From: Candidatus Methylomirabilota bacterium
GTDB taxonomy: Bacteria; Methylomirabilota; Methylomirabilia; Rokubacteriales; CSP1-6
Direction of reading: 5' to 3'
Length of the DNA: 32,481 nucleotides
Assembly (NCBI GenBank): GCA_036002485.1
Contig: DASYTI010000146.1
Location: 1 to 32,481 of the forward strand
Shown here: piece by piece, positions 8,256 to 15,696 of the stretch
Layout of the letters: every line of letters starts with the position of its first letter
How positions within the stretch are numbered: the stretch's first letter is position 1
Position numbers and translations under genes: made by a program
Notes under the pieces: model-generated
The model's database searches: none
Told to the model about the DNA's origin: nothing
What the model saw: the letters and a program-made list of their open reading frames with translations, nothing else

Positions 8256-9134
8256 TCAAGCGGTAGGCCCGTCGCCGGCCACGGTGGTGCGGTGCATGAT
8301 GCGCGTATAGCGATTGGAGTCCCACAGGCGGCCGCGGTGGAGCAGGCAGCGGTTGTCCCAGATGACGAGGTCGTGCTGGCGCCAGCGATGCTGGTAGATG
8401 TTTTCCGGGCGGGTGGCAATCTCGAGCAGCTCCTTGAGGATGGCGCGGCCTTCGGCCACGGGCATGCCCTCGATGTGCGAGGCGTGCGCGCCGATGTAGA
8501 CGGTCTTTCGGCCATTGAGGGGATTGGCGCGGATCAGGGCCTGACGCACGGGCGGGTACATGTCCTCGGTCTCCTTGCCGAGCAGCGTCGGATCGATGAG
8601 CCCGCGCGAGTAGGCGAAGGAATGGATGGCGACCTTGCTTTCCAGCCCGCGCTGCATCTCCGCAGAGAGCGTGTCCCAGGCCACACGGCAGGAGACGAAC
8701 TCCGTTTCGCCGCCCTCGGGCGGTACCGTGCGGCCGGAGAGCATGGAGGCCTGGGCCGGCACCTCTTTAAAGGATGAGTCGGTGTGCCACATCTGATTGC
8801 CGCTCTGGTAGAGCATGCGGCGATCGGACCAGTCCATGAGCTTGCCGTCCTCGTCGACATTGGCGAGCTCGACCAGGTTGGGATGCAGGCGGTCTTCCTT
8901 GCCCAGCGTCTTGACCGTCGTCTCCAGGGATCCGAAGCGGACGGCGAAGCGCATCTGCTCCTCGTCGGTGAAAGGCTGGTCGTGGAAGACGAGGAGGGAA
9001 TGCTCGTTGAACGCCTCCCAGATGTGCGCCCAGGTGCCGTCGTCGAGGGGCTGGCGCAGATTCGCGCCGCTGATCTCCACGCCGAACTTGGGGTGGAGCC
9101 GCGTCATGCCGAGGGTGCCCGTCGAGGTCGCCAT
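8256..9134 (-). CDS. TauD/TfdA-type Fe(II)/2-oxoglutarate-dependent dioxygenase
   Basis: A 292-residue cytoplasmic oxygenase, the normal size for TauD/TfdA. The iron-binding facial triad is visible: H117-T-D119 in NQMWHTDSSF, and H266 in DNRCLLHRGRLWD. The 2-oxoglutarate-binding arginine lies in the following NRYTRIMHRTT stretch. The N-terminal LHPKFGVEISGANLRQPLDD is a hallmark of the family. The HTDSSF context resembles TfdA-like members more than strict taurine dioxygenase, so the substrate may be an aryloxy acid, a sulfonate or another compound. The ATG at 9134 is chosen because AGGAGG precedes it; a longer frame to 9206 has no such site and runs into the promoter. It is divergent from a complete CUT1 binding-protein and permease set and probably co-regulated with it. 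Confidence 0.94.
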   Translation of the reverse strand: MATSTGTLGMTRLHPKFGVEISGANLRQPLDDGTWAHIWEAFNEHSLLVFHDQPFTDEEQMRFAVRFGSLETTVKTLGKEDRLHPNLVELANVDEDGKLMDWSDRRMLYQSGNQMWHTDSSFKEVPAQASMLSGRTVPPEGGETEFVSCRVAWDTLSAEMQRGLESKVAIHSFAYSRGLIDPTLLGKETEDMYPPVRQALIRANPLNGRKTVYIGAHASHIEGMPVAEGRAILKELLEIATRPENIYQHRWRQHDLVIWDNRCLLHRGRLWDSNRYTRIMHRTTVAGDGPTA

Positions 9135-9177
9135 CGAAGCCTCCTGGCCCGCGAAGCATTCTGAAGAATTGCGCTCG

Positions 9178-9206
9178 ATGATGCTGTGCGCTCGCGGAAC
9201 TGTCAA
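9178..9206 (-). promoter_or_regulatory. Promoter of the TauD-like dioxygenase gene
   Basis: On the minus strand TTGACA (9206-9201), a 17-nt spacer, then CATCAT (9183-9178), four of six matches to the -10 consensus. Predicted start near 9171 gives a leader of about 37 nt. The -35 hexamer is one arm of an inverted repeat shared with the divergent promoter. Confidence 0.6.
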
Positions 9207-9221
9207 GGCGGCCCCTTGACA
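9201..9221. promoter_or_regulatory. Inverted repeat TGTCAAGG-N5-CCTTGACA joining two divergent -35 boxes
   Basis: A perfect 8-bp inverted repeat with a 5-bp spacer (CGGCC). The outer six bases of each arm are the -35 hexamers of the two divergent promoters. A regulator bound here, or steric competition between two polymerases, would control both transcription units together. Confidence 0.6.
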
Positions 9222-9244
9222 AGGTCGTCGACGGCGCTTACAAG
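9216..9244 (+). promoter_or_regulatory. Promoter of the second ABC transporter operon
   Basis: TTGACA (9216-9221), a 17-nt spacer and TACAAG (9239-9244). The -35 is a perfect consensus match and the -10 matches four of six. Predicted start near 9251 leaves a 25-nt leader with ribosome-binding site AAGGAGAG before the ATG at 9276. Confidence 0.68.
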
Positions 9245-9275
9245 AACGTCACCTTCTGCACAAAGGAGAGCCCAC

Positions 9276-10571
9276 ATGTCCAAAGCCTTCCGATGGATCC
9301 TTCTCTCCGCTGGCGTCCTCGCTCTCGCCCTGGCCCTTCAGCCGGCCTCGGCCGCCGACGTGAAGGTGACGCTGTGGCGGCTCAAGACCTACATTCCGCC
9401 CGCCGACAAGATCCTCGACACGAGCATCCAGGAGTGCGGCAAGAAGATCGGCGCCGAGGTGACGATACAGACCTATACCTTCGACGACATGTGGACCAGG
9501 TACACCGCGGCCATCGAGAGCAAGACGCTGCCCGACGTGGCGGAGCTGGACGCGGTCGGGCCGGCGCGGCTGGCCAATCTGGGGCGGCTCTCGGACGTGT
9601 CGGACCTGGTGGGCACGGTGACGAAGGAGCTGGGCGACCTGGCCCAGAATGCCGAGGGCGCCGTCAAGTTCGGCGGCAAGTTCTATGCGGTGCCGCACTA
9701 CGCGATCCCCCTCATCCTGTTCTATCGGAAGGACCTGCTCGAGAAGGTAGGCGCCCAGCCTCCCGACACGTGGGAAGCCATCAACGAGATCTCCGTCAAG
9801 ATCAAGAAGGCGGGGCTCCAGGACTTTCCTCAGGGCTTCCCGTGGAATCGGACGGGCGACGGTTATGATCCCGCCATGAGCCTGCTCTGGTCCTACGGCG
9901 CGGCGTGGGTGGACAAGAGCGGGAAGTTCATCGGCATTCCCAAGGACAAGGCCGTCCAGGCCATCAAGGTGGTGACGCCGGCCTATGTGACGGACAAGAC
10001 CGCGGCCTTCGACTATCTGTCCTGGTCGGGCTCGGCGAACAACGAGGCCTTCATGGCCGGCAAGATCGCCTTCACGCCCAATGGGCCGAGCATTCTCTTC
10101 CAGGAGGACTCGACGAAGCACCCGTTGCGGAAGGACACCGCGATCAAACTCATGCCCAAGGGGCCGGTCGGGCGCAACCTGGCCCTGACCTTCGTGATGA
10201 ACTGGGGCATTCCCGTGGACGGCAAGCAGCAGAAGGAGGCGAGAGCGCTCGTGGCCTGCCTCATGTCCAAGGAGAAGTTCACCACGTACATGACGGGCTC
10301 CTTCCAGCAGGCCGTGCCGCTCTTCAAGAGCCTGATCAACCACGAGTACTGGAATACGCGGGACGGCAAGGTCATCGCGGAGACAGTGAAGCTCGGCCGG
10401 CCCGTGGGCTGGCCGGGGCCGACGACGCCGGCGGCGGCGGAAGTGGTCTCGAGCAACGTGCTCACGGACATGATGACGCGGGTGATCGTGGACAAGGTGA
10501 CGCCCGAGAAGGCGGTAGAGGAGGCGGACAAGCGGATCAAGGAGATCTACGACCGCCTGCCCATCAAGTGA
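9276..10571 (+). CDS. Extracellular solute-binding protein of a second CUT1-type ABC transporter
   Basis: A 431-residue periplasmic binding protein. A Sec signal (MSKAFRWILLSAGVLALALALQ, then PASA) is followed by DVKVTLWRLKTYIPPADKI as the first strand of the mature protein, and the fold continues with family 1 features (FGGKFYAVPHYAIPLILFYRKDLLEKVG, EAFMAGKIAFTPNGPSIL). The ATG at 9276 follows AAGGAGAG closely; the frame is open further upstream but crosses the promoter. The gene heads an operon with two permeases, 9 nt before the first. Unlike the other binding protein in this window it uses the Sec route. The substrate is unknown; divergence from a TauD-like dioxygenase suggests that the imported compound may be a substrate or inducer of that enzyme. 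Confidence 0.93.
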   Translation: MSKAFRWILLSAGVLALALALQPASAADVKVTLWRLKTYIPPADKILDTSIQECGKKIGAEVTIQTYTFDDMWTRYTAAIESKTLPDVAELDAVGPARLANLGRLSDVSDLVGTVTKELGDLAQNAEGAVKFGGKFYAVPHYAIPLILFYRKDLLEKVGAQPPDTWEAINEISVKIKKAGLQDFPQGFPWNRTGDGYDPAMSLLWSYGAAWVDKSGKFIGIPKDKAVQAIKVVTPAYVTDKTAAFDYLSWSGSANNEAFMAGKIAFTPNGPSILFQEDSTKHPLRKDTAIKLMPKGPVGRNLALTFVMNWGIPVDGKQQKEARALVACLMSKEKFTTYMTGSFQQAVPLFKSLINHEYWNTRDGKVIAETVKLGRPVGWPGPTTPAAAEVVSSNVLTDMMTRVIVDKVTPEKAVEEADKRIKEIYDRLPIK

Positions 10572-10580
10572 GGGGATCTC

Positions 10581-11525
10581 TTGAGTAAGATTCTTACGCA
10601 GCCCGCGGCGACGGTGCCGCGGGCTGCGGGCCCCGCCTGGTTCCGGGTCAATCGCGTCCAGGAGAGGCTGCTCGGCTATGCCCTGATCGCTCCCATCGCG
10701 CTCCTGATCGTTGCCCTCATCGCCTATCCCTTTCTGAACGCGATCTGGCTCTCCCTGACCGAGAAGATGGTGGGCTATCCCGCCCACTTCGTGGGGCTCA
10801 AGAACTACGCCACGCTCTACGAGAGCCCGCGCTTCCGCATCGTGGCCTGGAACAGCGTGGTCTACACGGTGGGCTCGATCAGCGCCAAGCTCGTGATCGG
10901 GATGGTCATGGCCGTGGCCCTCCAGAAGGCCGTGCGGGGGAATCAGCTCCTGCGCGGGTTCCTCCTCCTGCCGTGGGTGATCCCGACCGTGGTCATCGCG
11001 CTCACGTGGCGCTGGCTCCTGGATCTCTACCGCGGCCTCTTCAACGTCGGGCTCCACGACCTCGGCATCATCGGGGCGGGCATCCACTGGCTGGGCAATC
11101 CCGATCTGGCCATGCTCTCCGTCATCATGGCGAATGTCTGGCGCGGCTTCCCCTTCTTCGGCGTGTCCTTCCTCGCGGCCATGCAGACGGTGCCCCAGGA
11201 TCTCTACGACGCCGCCTCGGTGGACGGCGCCTCCGCGTGGCAGCAGTTCTGGCGGGTGAGCCTGCCCTCGATCAAGGGCGTGGTCGCCATCGTCACGCTG
11301 CTGAGCACCATCTGGACGCTCAACGACTTCAATATCGTCTACATCATGACCCGCGGGGGTCCGGGGGCGGCCACCCACATCTTCGCCACGTACTCCTACG
11401 AGCTCGGCATTCAGTCCCAGCGGTGGGGCATGGCCATGGCGGCCAGCATGTACTCGCTGCCCGTCATCGCGCTGCTCATCGTGTTCGTGGTCCGCTATCT
11501 GCACCGAGAGGAGCCCGCCTCGTGA
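10581..11525 (+). CDS. ABC transporter permease, MalF/UgpA type (CUT1)
   Basis: Inner-membrane permease of 314 residues. A short N-terminal tail (MSKILTQPAATVPRAAG) precedes the first membrane segment (LLGYALIAPIALLIVALIAYPFLNAIWLSL). The EAA loop is YDAASVDGASAWQQFWRVSLPSIKG, followed by IMTRGGPGAATHIFATYSYELGI, the usual MalF/UgpA region. Translation starts at a TTG (10581-10583) 9 nt after the binding-protein stop, with GAGGGG in front; no ATG fits better. The stop overlaps the start of the next permease by 4 nt, so the two subunits are probably made in equal amounts. No ATPase gene is adjacent. Confidence 0.95.
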   Translation: MSKILTQPAATVPRAAGPAWFRVNRVQERLLGYALIAPIALLIVALIAYPFLNAIWLSLTEKMVGYPAHFVGLKNYATLYESPRFRIVAWNSVVYTVGSISAKLVIGMVMAVALQKAVRGNQLLRGFLLLPWVIPTVVIALTWRWLLDLYRGLFNVGLHDLGIIGAGIHWLGNPDLAMLSVIMANVWRGFPFFGVSFLAAMQTVPQDLYDAASVDGASAWQQFWRVSLPSIKGVVAIVTLLSTIWTLNDFNIVYIMTRGGPGAATHIFATYSYELGIQSQRWGMAMAASMYSLPVIALLIVFVVRYLHREEPAS

Positions 11526-12340
11526 GCGGGCGCGTCCTCCGGTGGCTCGCCGTGGGAATCCTCCTCCTGCTCGTGGCCGTGCCCCTCTACTGGATCGTCG
11601 TCACCTCGCTCAAGACGGGGCGGCAGATCCTCATGTCCCAGGCCATCTACATCGCCTCCCCCTTCACCCTCGAGAACTATCGCTATCTCTTCGAGGAGAC
11701 GCGCTTCGCCCTCTGGCTCCGCAACAGCGCGGTGACGGCGGTGGCGAGCACGATTGTCTCGCTGGCCATCGGCGCGGCGGGGGCCTATGCGCTGACGCGC
11801 CTCCGCTTCGCCGGGCGGCGTGTCTTCGGCGCCCTCGTGCTCATCACCTATCTCGTGCCGCCCGGCCTCATGTTCATCCCGCTCTACCGGACCTTGATCC
11901 AGATTGGCTACACGAATTCCCTGGGCACGCTGATCCTCGCCTATCCGACTTTCCTGGTGCCGTTCGTGACGTGGCTCCTCATGGGGTTCTTCCGCTCCAT
12001 CCCCAGGGAGCTCGAGGAGGCCGCGCTGGTGGACGGCGCCACCCGGCTGCAGACGCTGTGGAGGATCGTGCTGCCCCTGGCCGCGCCGGGGCTGCTCGCC
12101 GCGGGGCTCTTCTGCTTCACCCTGTCGTGGAACGAGTTCCTCTACGCCTTGATCTTCATCGCGGATGACAGCCTCCGGACATTGCCCGTCGGTCTCTCGG
12201 AGTTCGTCGTCTCCGACTTCGCGTTCTGGGGGCAGCTCATGGCCGCGGCCGCCCTCGCGTCGCTTCCCGTGGTTCTCGTCTACATCTATCTCCACAAGTA
12301 CATGGTGGGCGGCCTGACGGCGGGCGCCGTCAAGGGCTAG
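11522..12340 (+). CDS. ABC transporter permease, MalG/UgpE type (CUT1)
   Basis: Inner-membrane permease of 272 residues. The GTG start at 11522-11524 overlaps the previous stop (GTGA), giving the N-terminus MSGRVLRWLAVGILLLLVAVPLYWIVVTSLK with a classic first membrane segment and periplasmic loop (FTLENYRYLFEETRF). The EAA loop is LEEAALVDGATRLQTLWRIVLPLAAPG, and the protein ends VGGLTAGAVKG, as MalG-like subunits commonly do. A longer open frame from 10973 only shadows the preceding permease. It closes the operon; a long inverted-repeat element begins 13 nt after its stop and could terminate transcription. Confidence 0.95.
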   Translation: MSGRVLRWLAVGILLLLVAVPLYWIVVTSLKTGRQILMSQAIYIASPFTLENYRYLFEETRFALWLRNSAVTAVASTIVSLAIGAAGAYALTRLRFAGRRVFGALVLITYLVPPGLMFIPLYRTLIQIGYTNSLGTLILAYPTFLVPFVTWLLMGFFRSIPRELEEAALVDGATRLQTLWRIVLPLAAPGLLAAGLFCFTLSWNEFLYALIFIADDSLRTLPVGLSEFVVSDFAFWGQLMAAAALASLPVVLVYIYLHKYMVGGLTAGAVKG

Positions 12341-12353
12341 CAGGCCTCGCAGG

Positions 12354-12471
12354 CGGCTCAAAAAGGTCCAGATGCGAGGCGGCGCCCGAAGGCCGCAGGT
12401 GAGGCGTACTCTCTGTACGTTGAACCTGCGGCCGAGGGCGCCAACGAAGCAGATGGGCCTTTTTCAGCTGC
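12354..12471. repeat. Long imperfect palindrome between convergent genes (repeat family 1, full-length copy)
   Basis: Two arms of about 54 nt can pair. From the ends inward they share AAAAAGG, the CAGATG/CATCTG area, GGCGCCC, GGCCGCAGGT and a GTAC core near 12413. It separates the converging ends of the permease (12340) and TPR genes (12476), so a transcript from either side would form a long hairpin with T/A-rich ends, as in a bidirectional terminator. An internally deleted copy lies at 30141-30204. Confidence 0.8.
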
Positions 12472-12475
12472 CTGA

Positions 12476-13096
12476 TCAGATGCAGACGAGCTGGCCGGCC
12501 CGCCTCACGAGGACGCAGGGCGGATAGCCGAACCCGGGATAGGGAGCGCCGAGGTACGGGTAGCCCGGGTAGAACGGATAGCCGAAGTACGGGTAGGGGG
12601 AGTACAGCGCTCGCGCCTCCTCGGCTTCGCGAGCGAGCTCGGCCGCGGTGCCGAGGCTGCTCGCCAGGAGCTCGCGGACCGGCTCGGTGAGCGGCGGCCC
12701 GCGAAGGACCTCGAGGGCGTGGTCGATCTGCTGGGCCAGCCGCGGGTCCATGGGCCGGGCGCGGAAGGCCGCGAGCTGTTCGGCGGCTCGGGCGGCATCG
12801 TTCTTCCTCAGATAGGAGAGGCCCAGATAGAGCAGAGCGGTGGGCTCGTTGGGGCTCGCCGCCAGTGCCTTCTGCAGGGTCGCCACGGCCTGGTCGAGGT
12901 CGCCCCGCTTGTACTGCGTCACGCCCAGTCCCACCAGCGCGCTGGCCCGCCTGGGATCCTTGGCGAGGGCCTCGTTGAAGTAGCGCTCGGCCTCGAGGTA
13001 GCGTCCCTGACGAAGCGCCGACTCTCCCTTTTCAACCGTGGTGGCGCAGCCCGCGGTCAGCGTCATGGCGATCAAGAGCGTCAGGGCAGTCCTCAT
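12476..13096 (-). CDS. TPR-repeat lipoprotein with a Tyr/Pro/Gly-rich tail
   Basis: A 206-residue predicted lipoprotein. The signal peptide ends in a lipobox, LTAGC (Cys17), so the mature protein is lipid-anchored. Three tetratricopeptide repeats follow (ESALRQGRYLEAERYFNEAL; LGVTQYKRGDLDQAVATLQKAL; LGLSYLRKNDAARAAEQLAAF), covering about residues 22-120, and suggest a protein-protein scaffold. The last 45 residues hold a striking aromatic-proline-glycine tract, YSPYPYFGYPFYPGYPYLGA and on to GFGYPPC, ending with two Cys. The gene starts 15 nt after the hydroxy-acid oxidase gene on the same strand and is probably co-transcribed. The partner protein is unknown. Confidence 0.85.
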   Translation of the reverse strand: MRTALTLLIAMTLTAGCATTVEKGESALRQGRYLEAERYFNEALAKDPRRASALVGLGVTQYKRGDLDQAVATLQKALAASPNEPTALLYLGLSYLRKNDAARAAEQLAAFRARPMDPRLAQQIDHALEVLRGPPLTEPVRELLASSLGTAAELAREAEEARALYSPYPYFGYPFYPGYPYLGAPYPGFGYPPCVLVRRAGQLVCI

Positions 13097-13111
13097 GATC
13101 GCGGGGCCTGT

Positions 13112-14182
13112 TCAGAGCAGGGGGAAGGCGCTCAGGGCGCCGGCTTCGGTGACGAGCCGCGCCTCGCGAAGATACGACGCGTCGAGCTGGCTATAGCTCG
13201 TCACGCCGAGAAGGCCCAGGCAGATCCTGATCTCCTCCTCGAGGATCTCGAGGGCGCGCTCGAGCCCGGCCTGACCGGCGGCGGCCAGGCCCAGACACTG
13301 GAGGCGCCCGAGCCCCACGCACTGGGCGCCGAGGGCGATGGCCTTCACGATGTCGGTGCCGCGCAGGAAGCCGCCGTCGACCATGACGGCGGCGCGGCCA
13401 TTGACGGCCCGCACCACCTCGGGCAGAACCTCGAGCGAGCCCAGGCCATGGTCGAGCTGGCGGCCGCCGTGGTTCGAGACGTACACGACCTCCACGCCAT
13501 GATCGCACGCGATGTCCGCGTCTTCCGCGGTGGCGATGCCTTTCAGGATGAGCGGGATATCGTGAACGTCCTTGAAGCGCTTGACCTGATCCCAGGAGAG
13601 GGCGGCCTGCCATTCCATGCCGCGGGCGGCCTGGCGCCACGGCTTGACGAAGCGCTTGTCGAGGTCGCGCTCACGGCGGCTGTAGTGGGCCGAGTCCACC
13701 GTCATGCAGAAGACGGTGTAGCCGTTGTCCCGCGCGCGCTTGACGTGATCGTCGACGAAGGCGTCGTCACCGCGGACATAGAGCTGAAAGATGCGGTAGT
13801 TGTCCGCGGCGGCCGCGGTCGCCTCCAGCCCGGGGTTGCAGGCGCTCGACAGCATGTGCGGTACGCCGAAGGCCCCCGAGGCCTTGGCCGACGTGGCGCC
13901 GCCTCCGGGCGTGAAGCTCTCCACCGAGCCGACGGGCGCGAGCATGACGGGCAGGCGCACGGGCCGCCCCATGAAGGTCGAGGTGGAGTCCACCTTGGAG
14001 GTGTCACGCAGCACGCGCGGACGGAAAGCCATCGCGTCGATGGCCGCGCGGTTCCGTCTGAGGGTGGTCTCGGTCTCGGTGCCGCCCATCATGTAGTCCC
14101 ATGGCCCGTCGGCCAGGTTGCGCCGCGCGGCGCGGGCAATCTCGTGAAGCGTCTGGAACTGCTCGTCGAGGTTCGAGGGCAT
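13112..14182 (-). CDS. FMN-dependent alpha-hydroxy-acid oxidase/dehydrogenase (LldD/glycolate oxidase family)
   Basis: A 356-residue flavoenzyme oxidising an L-2-hydroxy acid such as lactate, glycolate or mandelate. It has the TIM-barrel layout: WDYMMGGTETETTLRRNRAA at the N-terminus, PVMLAPVGSVESF as the FMN-contacting strand, and the active-site motif YVSNHGGRQLDH with catalytic H238 and substrate-binding R241. The usual motif is SNHGARQLD; the Gly for Ala is a mild variant. VMVDGGFLRGTDIVKAIALGAQCVGLGR provides the phosphate-binding loop. The ATG at 14182 is chosen because AAAGGAG lies just upstream; a frame open to 14236 lacks one. The electron acceptor and exact substrate cannot be told from sequence. 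The TPR lipoprotein follows 15 nt later. Confidence 0.93.
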   Translation of the reverse strand: MPSNLDEQFQTLHEIARAARRNLADGPWDYMMGGTETETTLRRNRAAIDAMAFRPRVLRDTSKVDSTSTFMGRPVRLPVMLAPVGSVESFTPGGGATSAKASGAFGVPHMLSSACNPGLEATAAAADNYRIFQLYVRGDDAFVDDHVKRARDNGYTVFCMTVDSAHYSRRERDLDKRFVKPWRQAARGMEWQAALSWDQVKRFKDVHDIPLILKGIATAEDADIACDHGVEVVYVSNHGGRQLDHGLGSLEVLPEVVRAVNGRAAVMVDGGFLRGTDIVKAIALGAQCVGLGRLQCLGLAAAGQAGLERALEILEEEIRICLGLLGVTSYSQLDASYLREARLVTEAGALSAFPLL

Positions 14183-14222
14183 GAGGGCTCCTTTGAGAGT
14201 GTTTCCAAGTCTGCCTTCGCCC

Positions 14223-14258
14223 TTGACGGAAGTCAAAGCAGACCGCGCGTGCTATTCT
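14223..14258. promoter_or_regulatory. Divergent promoter/operator region between the oxidase and propeller genes
   Basis: A perfect inverted repeat TTGAC-GGAA-GTCAA (14223-14236) lies between the divergent starts at 14182 and 14278. On the minus strand it yields a TTGACT -35-like hexamer for the oxidase. On the plus strand an extended -10 (TGCTATTCT, 14250-14258) sits 20 nt before the propeller ATG. A dimeric regulator site is likely but its protein is unknown. Confidence 0.45.
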
Positions 14259-14277
14259 CGGGCTCGCGAGCGCTGTC

Positions 14278-15459
14278 ATGATCCGTACGCGCACTCTTCT
14301 CACCGCCCTCTTCGTTCTGGCCGCGGTGTCCTCCGCGCTGGGCGAGGAGCCCGAACGTCTCCTCTGGAAGTTCCAGAGCGTCTCCTGGTACAACCGCTTC
14401 TCCACGAATTCCACGGTGGGTCCCGTCGTCCTGGGCCCCACGGCGATCTTCGGCGGGACCTATGCCTACCAGAACACGACGGAGTCGAAGCTCGCCATGG
14501 TCGATCTCGCGAGCGGCCAGGCGCGCTGGCGCTTCGAGCGCGCGGGCCCGCTCGGCCCCGTGGCGGTGGCCGGCGGGGCCATCGCCCTCGGCAATGGCGA
14601 TGCCGTCCTCCTGCTCGATCTGGCATCCGGCCGCCTGCGCTGGGAGGGCAAGGGAAGCGTGCAGGCCCTGGCCATCGCCGGCGAGGTCGTGCTGGCCACG
14701 GACAACGGCTCCCTGCGCGCCCTCGAATTGAACACGGGGAAGGAACGCTGGCGGGTCAAGGCTTCAAGCGAGCCGGTGGTGGCGGGAGATACGGCGTATG
14801 TGCTCGATGGGCGTCGGCTGCGCGCGCTCGACTCGCTCGTGGGAGCGGAGCGCTGGAGTCTCGATCTGTCCGCGGATCTCTCTTATCCGCATTCGCTACG
14901 CGGTGACCACCTCTATCTGCTGGGCTCGCGGACCCTCGGGTCCATCAATGTGAGGACGCGCGCCGTCGAGTGGGTACTCCCGCTCGAGAGTGCCCTCGCG
15001 GCGCCCCTCACGGTGACCGACGATGTCCTCTACTTCACGACTCAGGATCCGGCGAGCGGAGCCTATTGGTTCCGCGCCGTCGACGTGGCGACCCAGCGGG
15101 ATCGCTGGCGCGTGAGCCTCAGCTCGCGCGCGCCCATGGCCCCCACCGTGCTCCCCTCCCTGGTGCTCACGGGCGCGAGCGCCGAGAAGGAGAGCCTCGT
15201 CGCGGTCAATCGCGCGACGGGGGCGGTGGCGTGGCGGGCCCGCGTGGGCACCGTCTCGGCCCAGCCTGTCCTGAGAGGCGAGGTGCTGTACGTGGCGGGC
15301 CAAGGGCCCAAGCGCCTCTATGCGCTCAGCGTCGGCACGGGCGTCGAGCGCTGGAGCGTGATGCTGAATGGCTGGCCCCTCGGCGCTGTGCTCACCGCGG
15401 ACAGCAAGCTCCTCGTGAGCACCGACGATCTCACCCTCTACGCATTCCGCACCGAGTAG
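14278..15459 (+). CDS. Exported PQQ-like (BamB-type) beta-propeller protein
   Basis: A 393-residue predicted periplasmic protein. The signal peptide is MIRTRTLLTALFVLAAVSSA, with cleavage near GEE; there is no lipobox Cys. At least eight PQQ-type repeats with the docking Trp can be counted, for example SGQARWRFERAG, SGRLRWEGKGS, TGKERWRVKAS, VGAERWSLDLS, TQRDRWRVSLS, TGAVAWRARVG and TGVERWSVMLN, so an eight-bladed propeller is expected. It may bind PQQ or act as a BamB-like scaffold; no methanol-dehydrogenase catalytic residues or cytochrome domain are seen. It is divergent from the hydroxy-acid oxidase and ends near a pair of inverted REP-like hairpins. Confidence 0.85.
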   Translation: MIRTRTLLTALFVLAAVSSALGEEPERLLWKFQSVSWYNRFSTNSTVGPVVLGPTAIFGGTYAYQNTTESKLAMVDLASGQARWRFERAGPLGPVAVAGGAIALGNGDAVLLLDLASGRLRWEGKGSVQALAIAGEVVLATDNGSLRALELNTGKERWRVKASSEPVVAGDTAYVLDGRRLRALDSLVGAERWSLDLSADLSYPHSLRGDHLYLLGSRTLGSINVRTRAVEWVLPLESALAAPLTVTDDVLYFTTQDPASGAYWFRAVDVATQRDRWRVSLSSRAPMAPTVLPSLVLTGASAEKESLVAVNRATGAVAWRARVGTVSAQPVLRGEVLYVAGQGPKRLYALSVGTGVERWSVMLNGWPLGAVLTADSKLLVSTDDLTLYAFRTE

Positions 15460-15561
15460 CGCGGCTTCGCGCGCAGGAAACGCAGCGGCTGCCTCGACCT
15501 CGTAATCGACACGGCAGTCACCCGTCGCTTGCACCGCTACCTTCTAGCCTGGCCTCGGATG

Positions 15562-15680
15562 CACCCCCTCACCCTGCCCTCTCCCCCAATGGGGGAGAGG
15601 GATCAAAATTAAGAGCGCAGCACTCCGGAGCAGTTTTCATCCCTCTCCCCCGTCGCGGGGAGAGGGCGGGGTGAGGGGCA
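15562..15680. repeat. Inverted pair of REP-like hairpins (copies 2 and 3)
   Basis: Copy 2: arms 15577-15587 and 15591-15601 with an AAT loop, preceded by CCCCCTCACCCTG. Copy 3: arms 15641-15650 and 15657-15666 with a CGTCGC loop, followed by CGGGGTGAGGGG. The two lie in opposite orientation about 40 bp apart, a BIME-like arrangement, between the convergent ends of the propeller (15459) and OsmC-like (15697) genes. They could act as a transcription barrier or mRNA-end stabiliser. The remaining 15460-15561 segment shows nothing I can recognise. Confidence 0.85.
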
Positions 15681-15696
15681 GCCAGGAGTATCCTCG

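Noticed and set aside
9249-11504. A 751-residue open frame on the minus strand opposite the second ABC operon
   Set aside because: Composition is dominated by H, R, D, E, G and V in shadow-frame fashion; the plus strand carries recognised transporter genes with ribosome-binding sites and domains.
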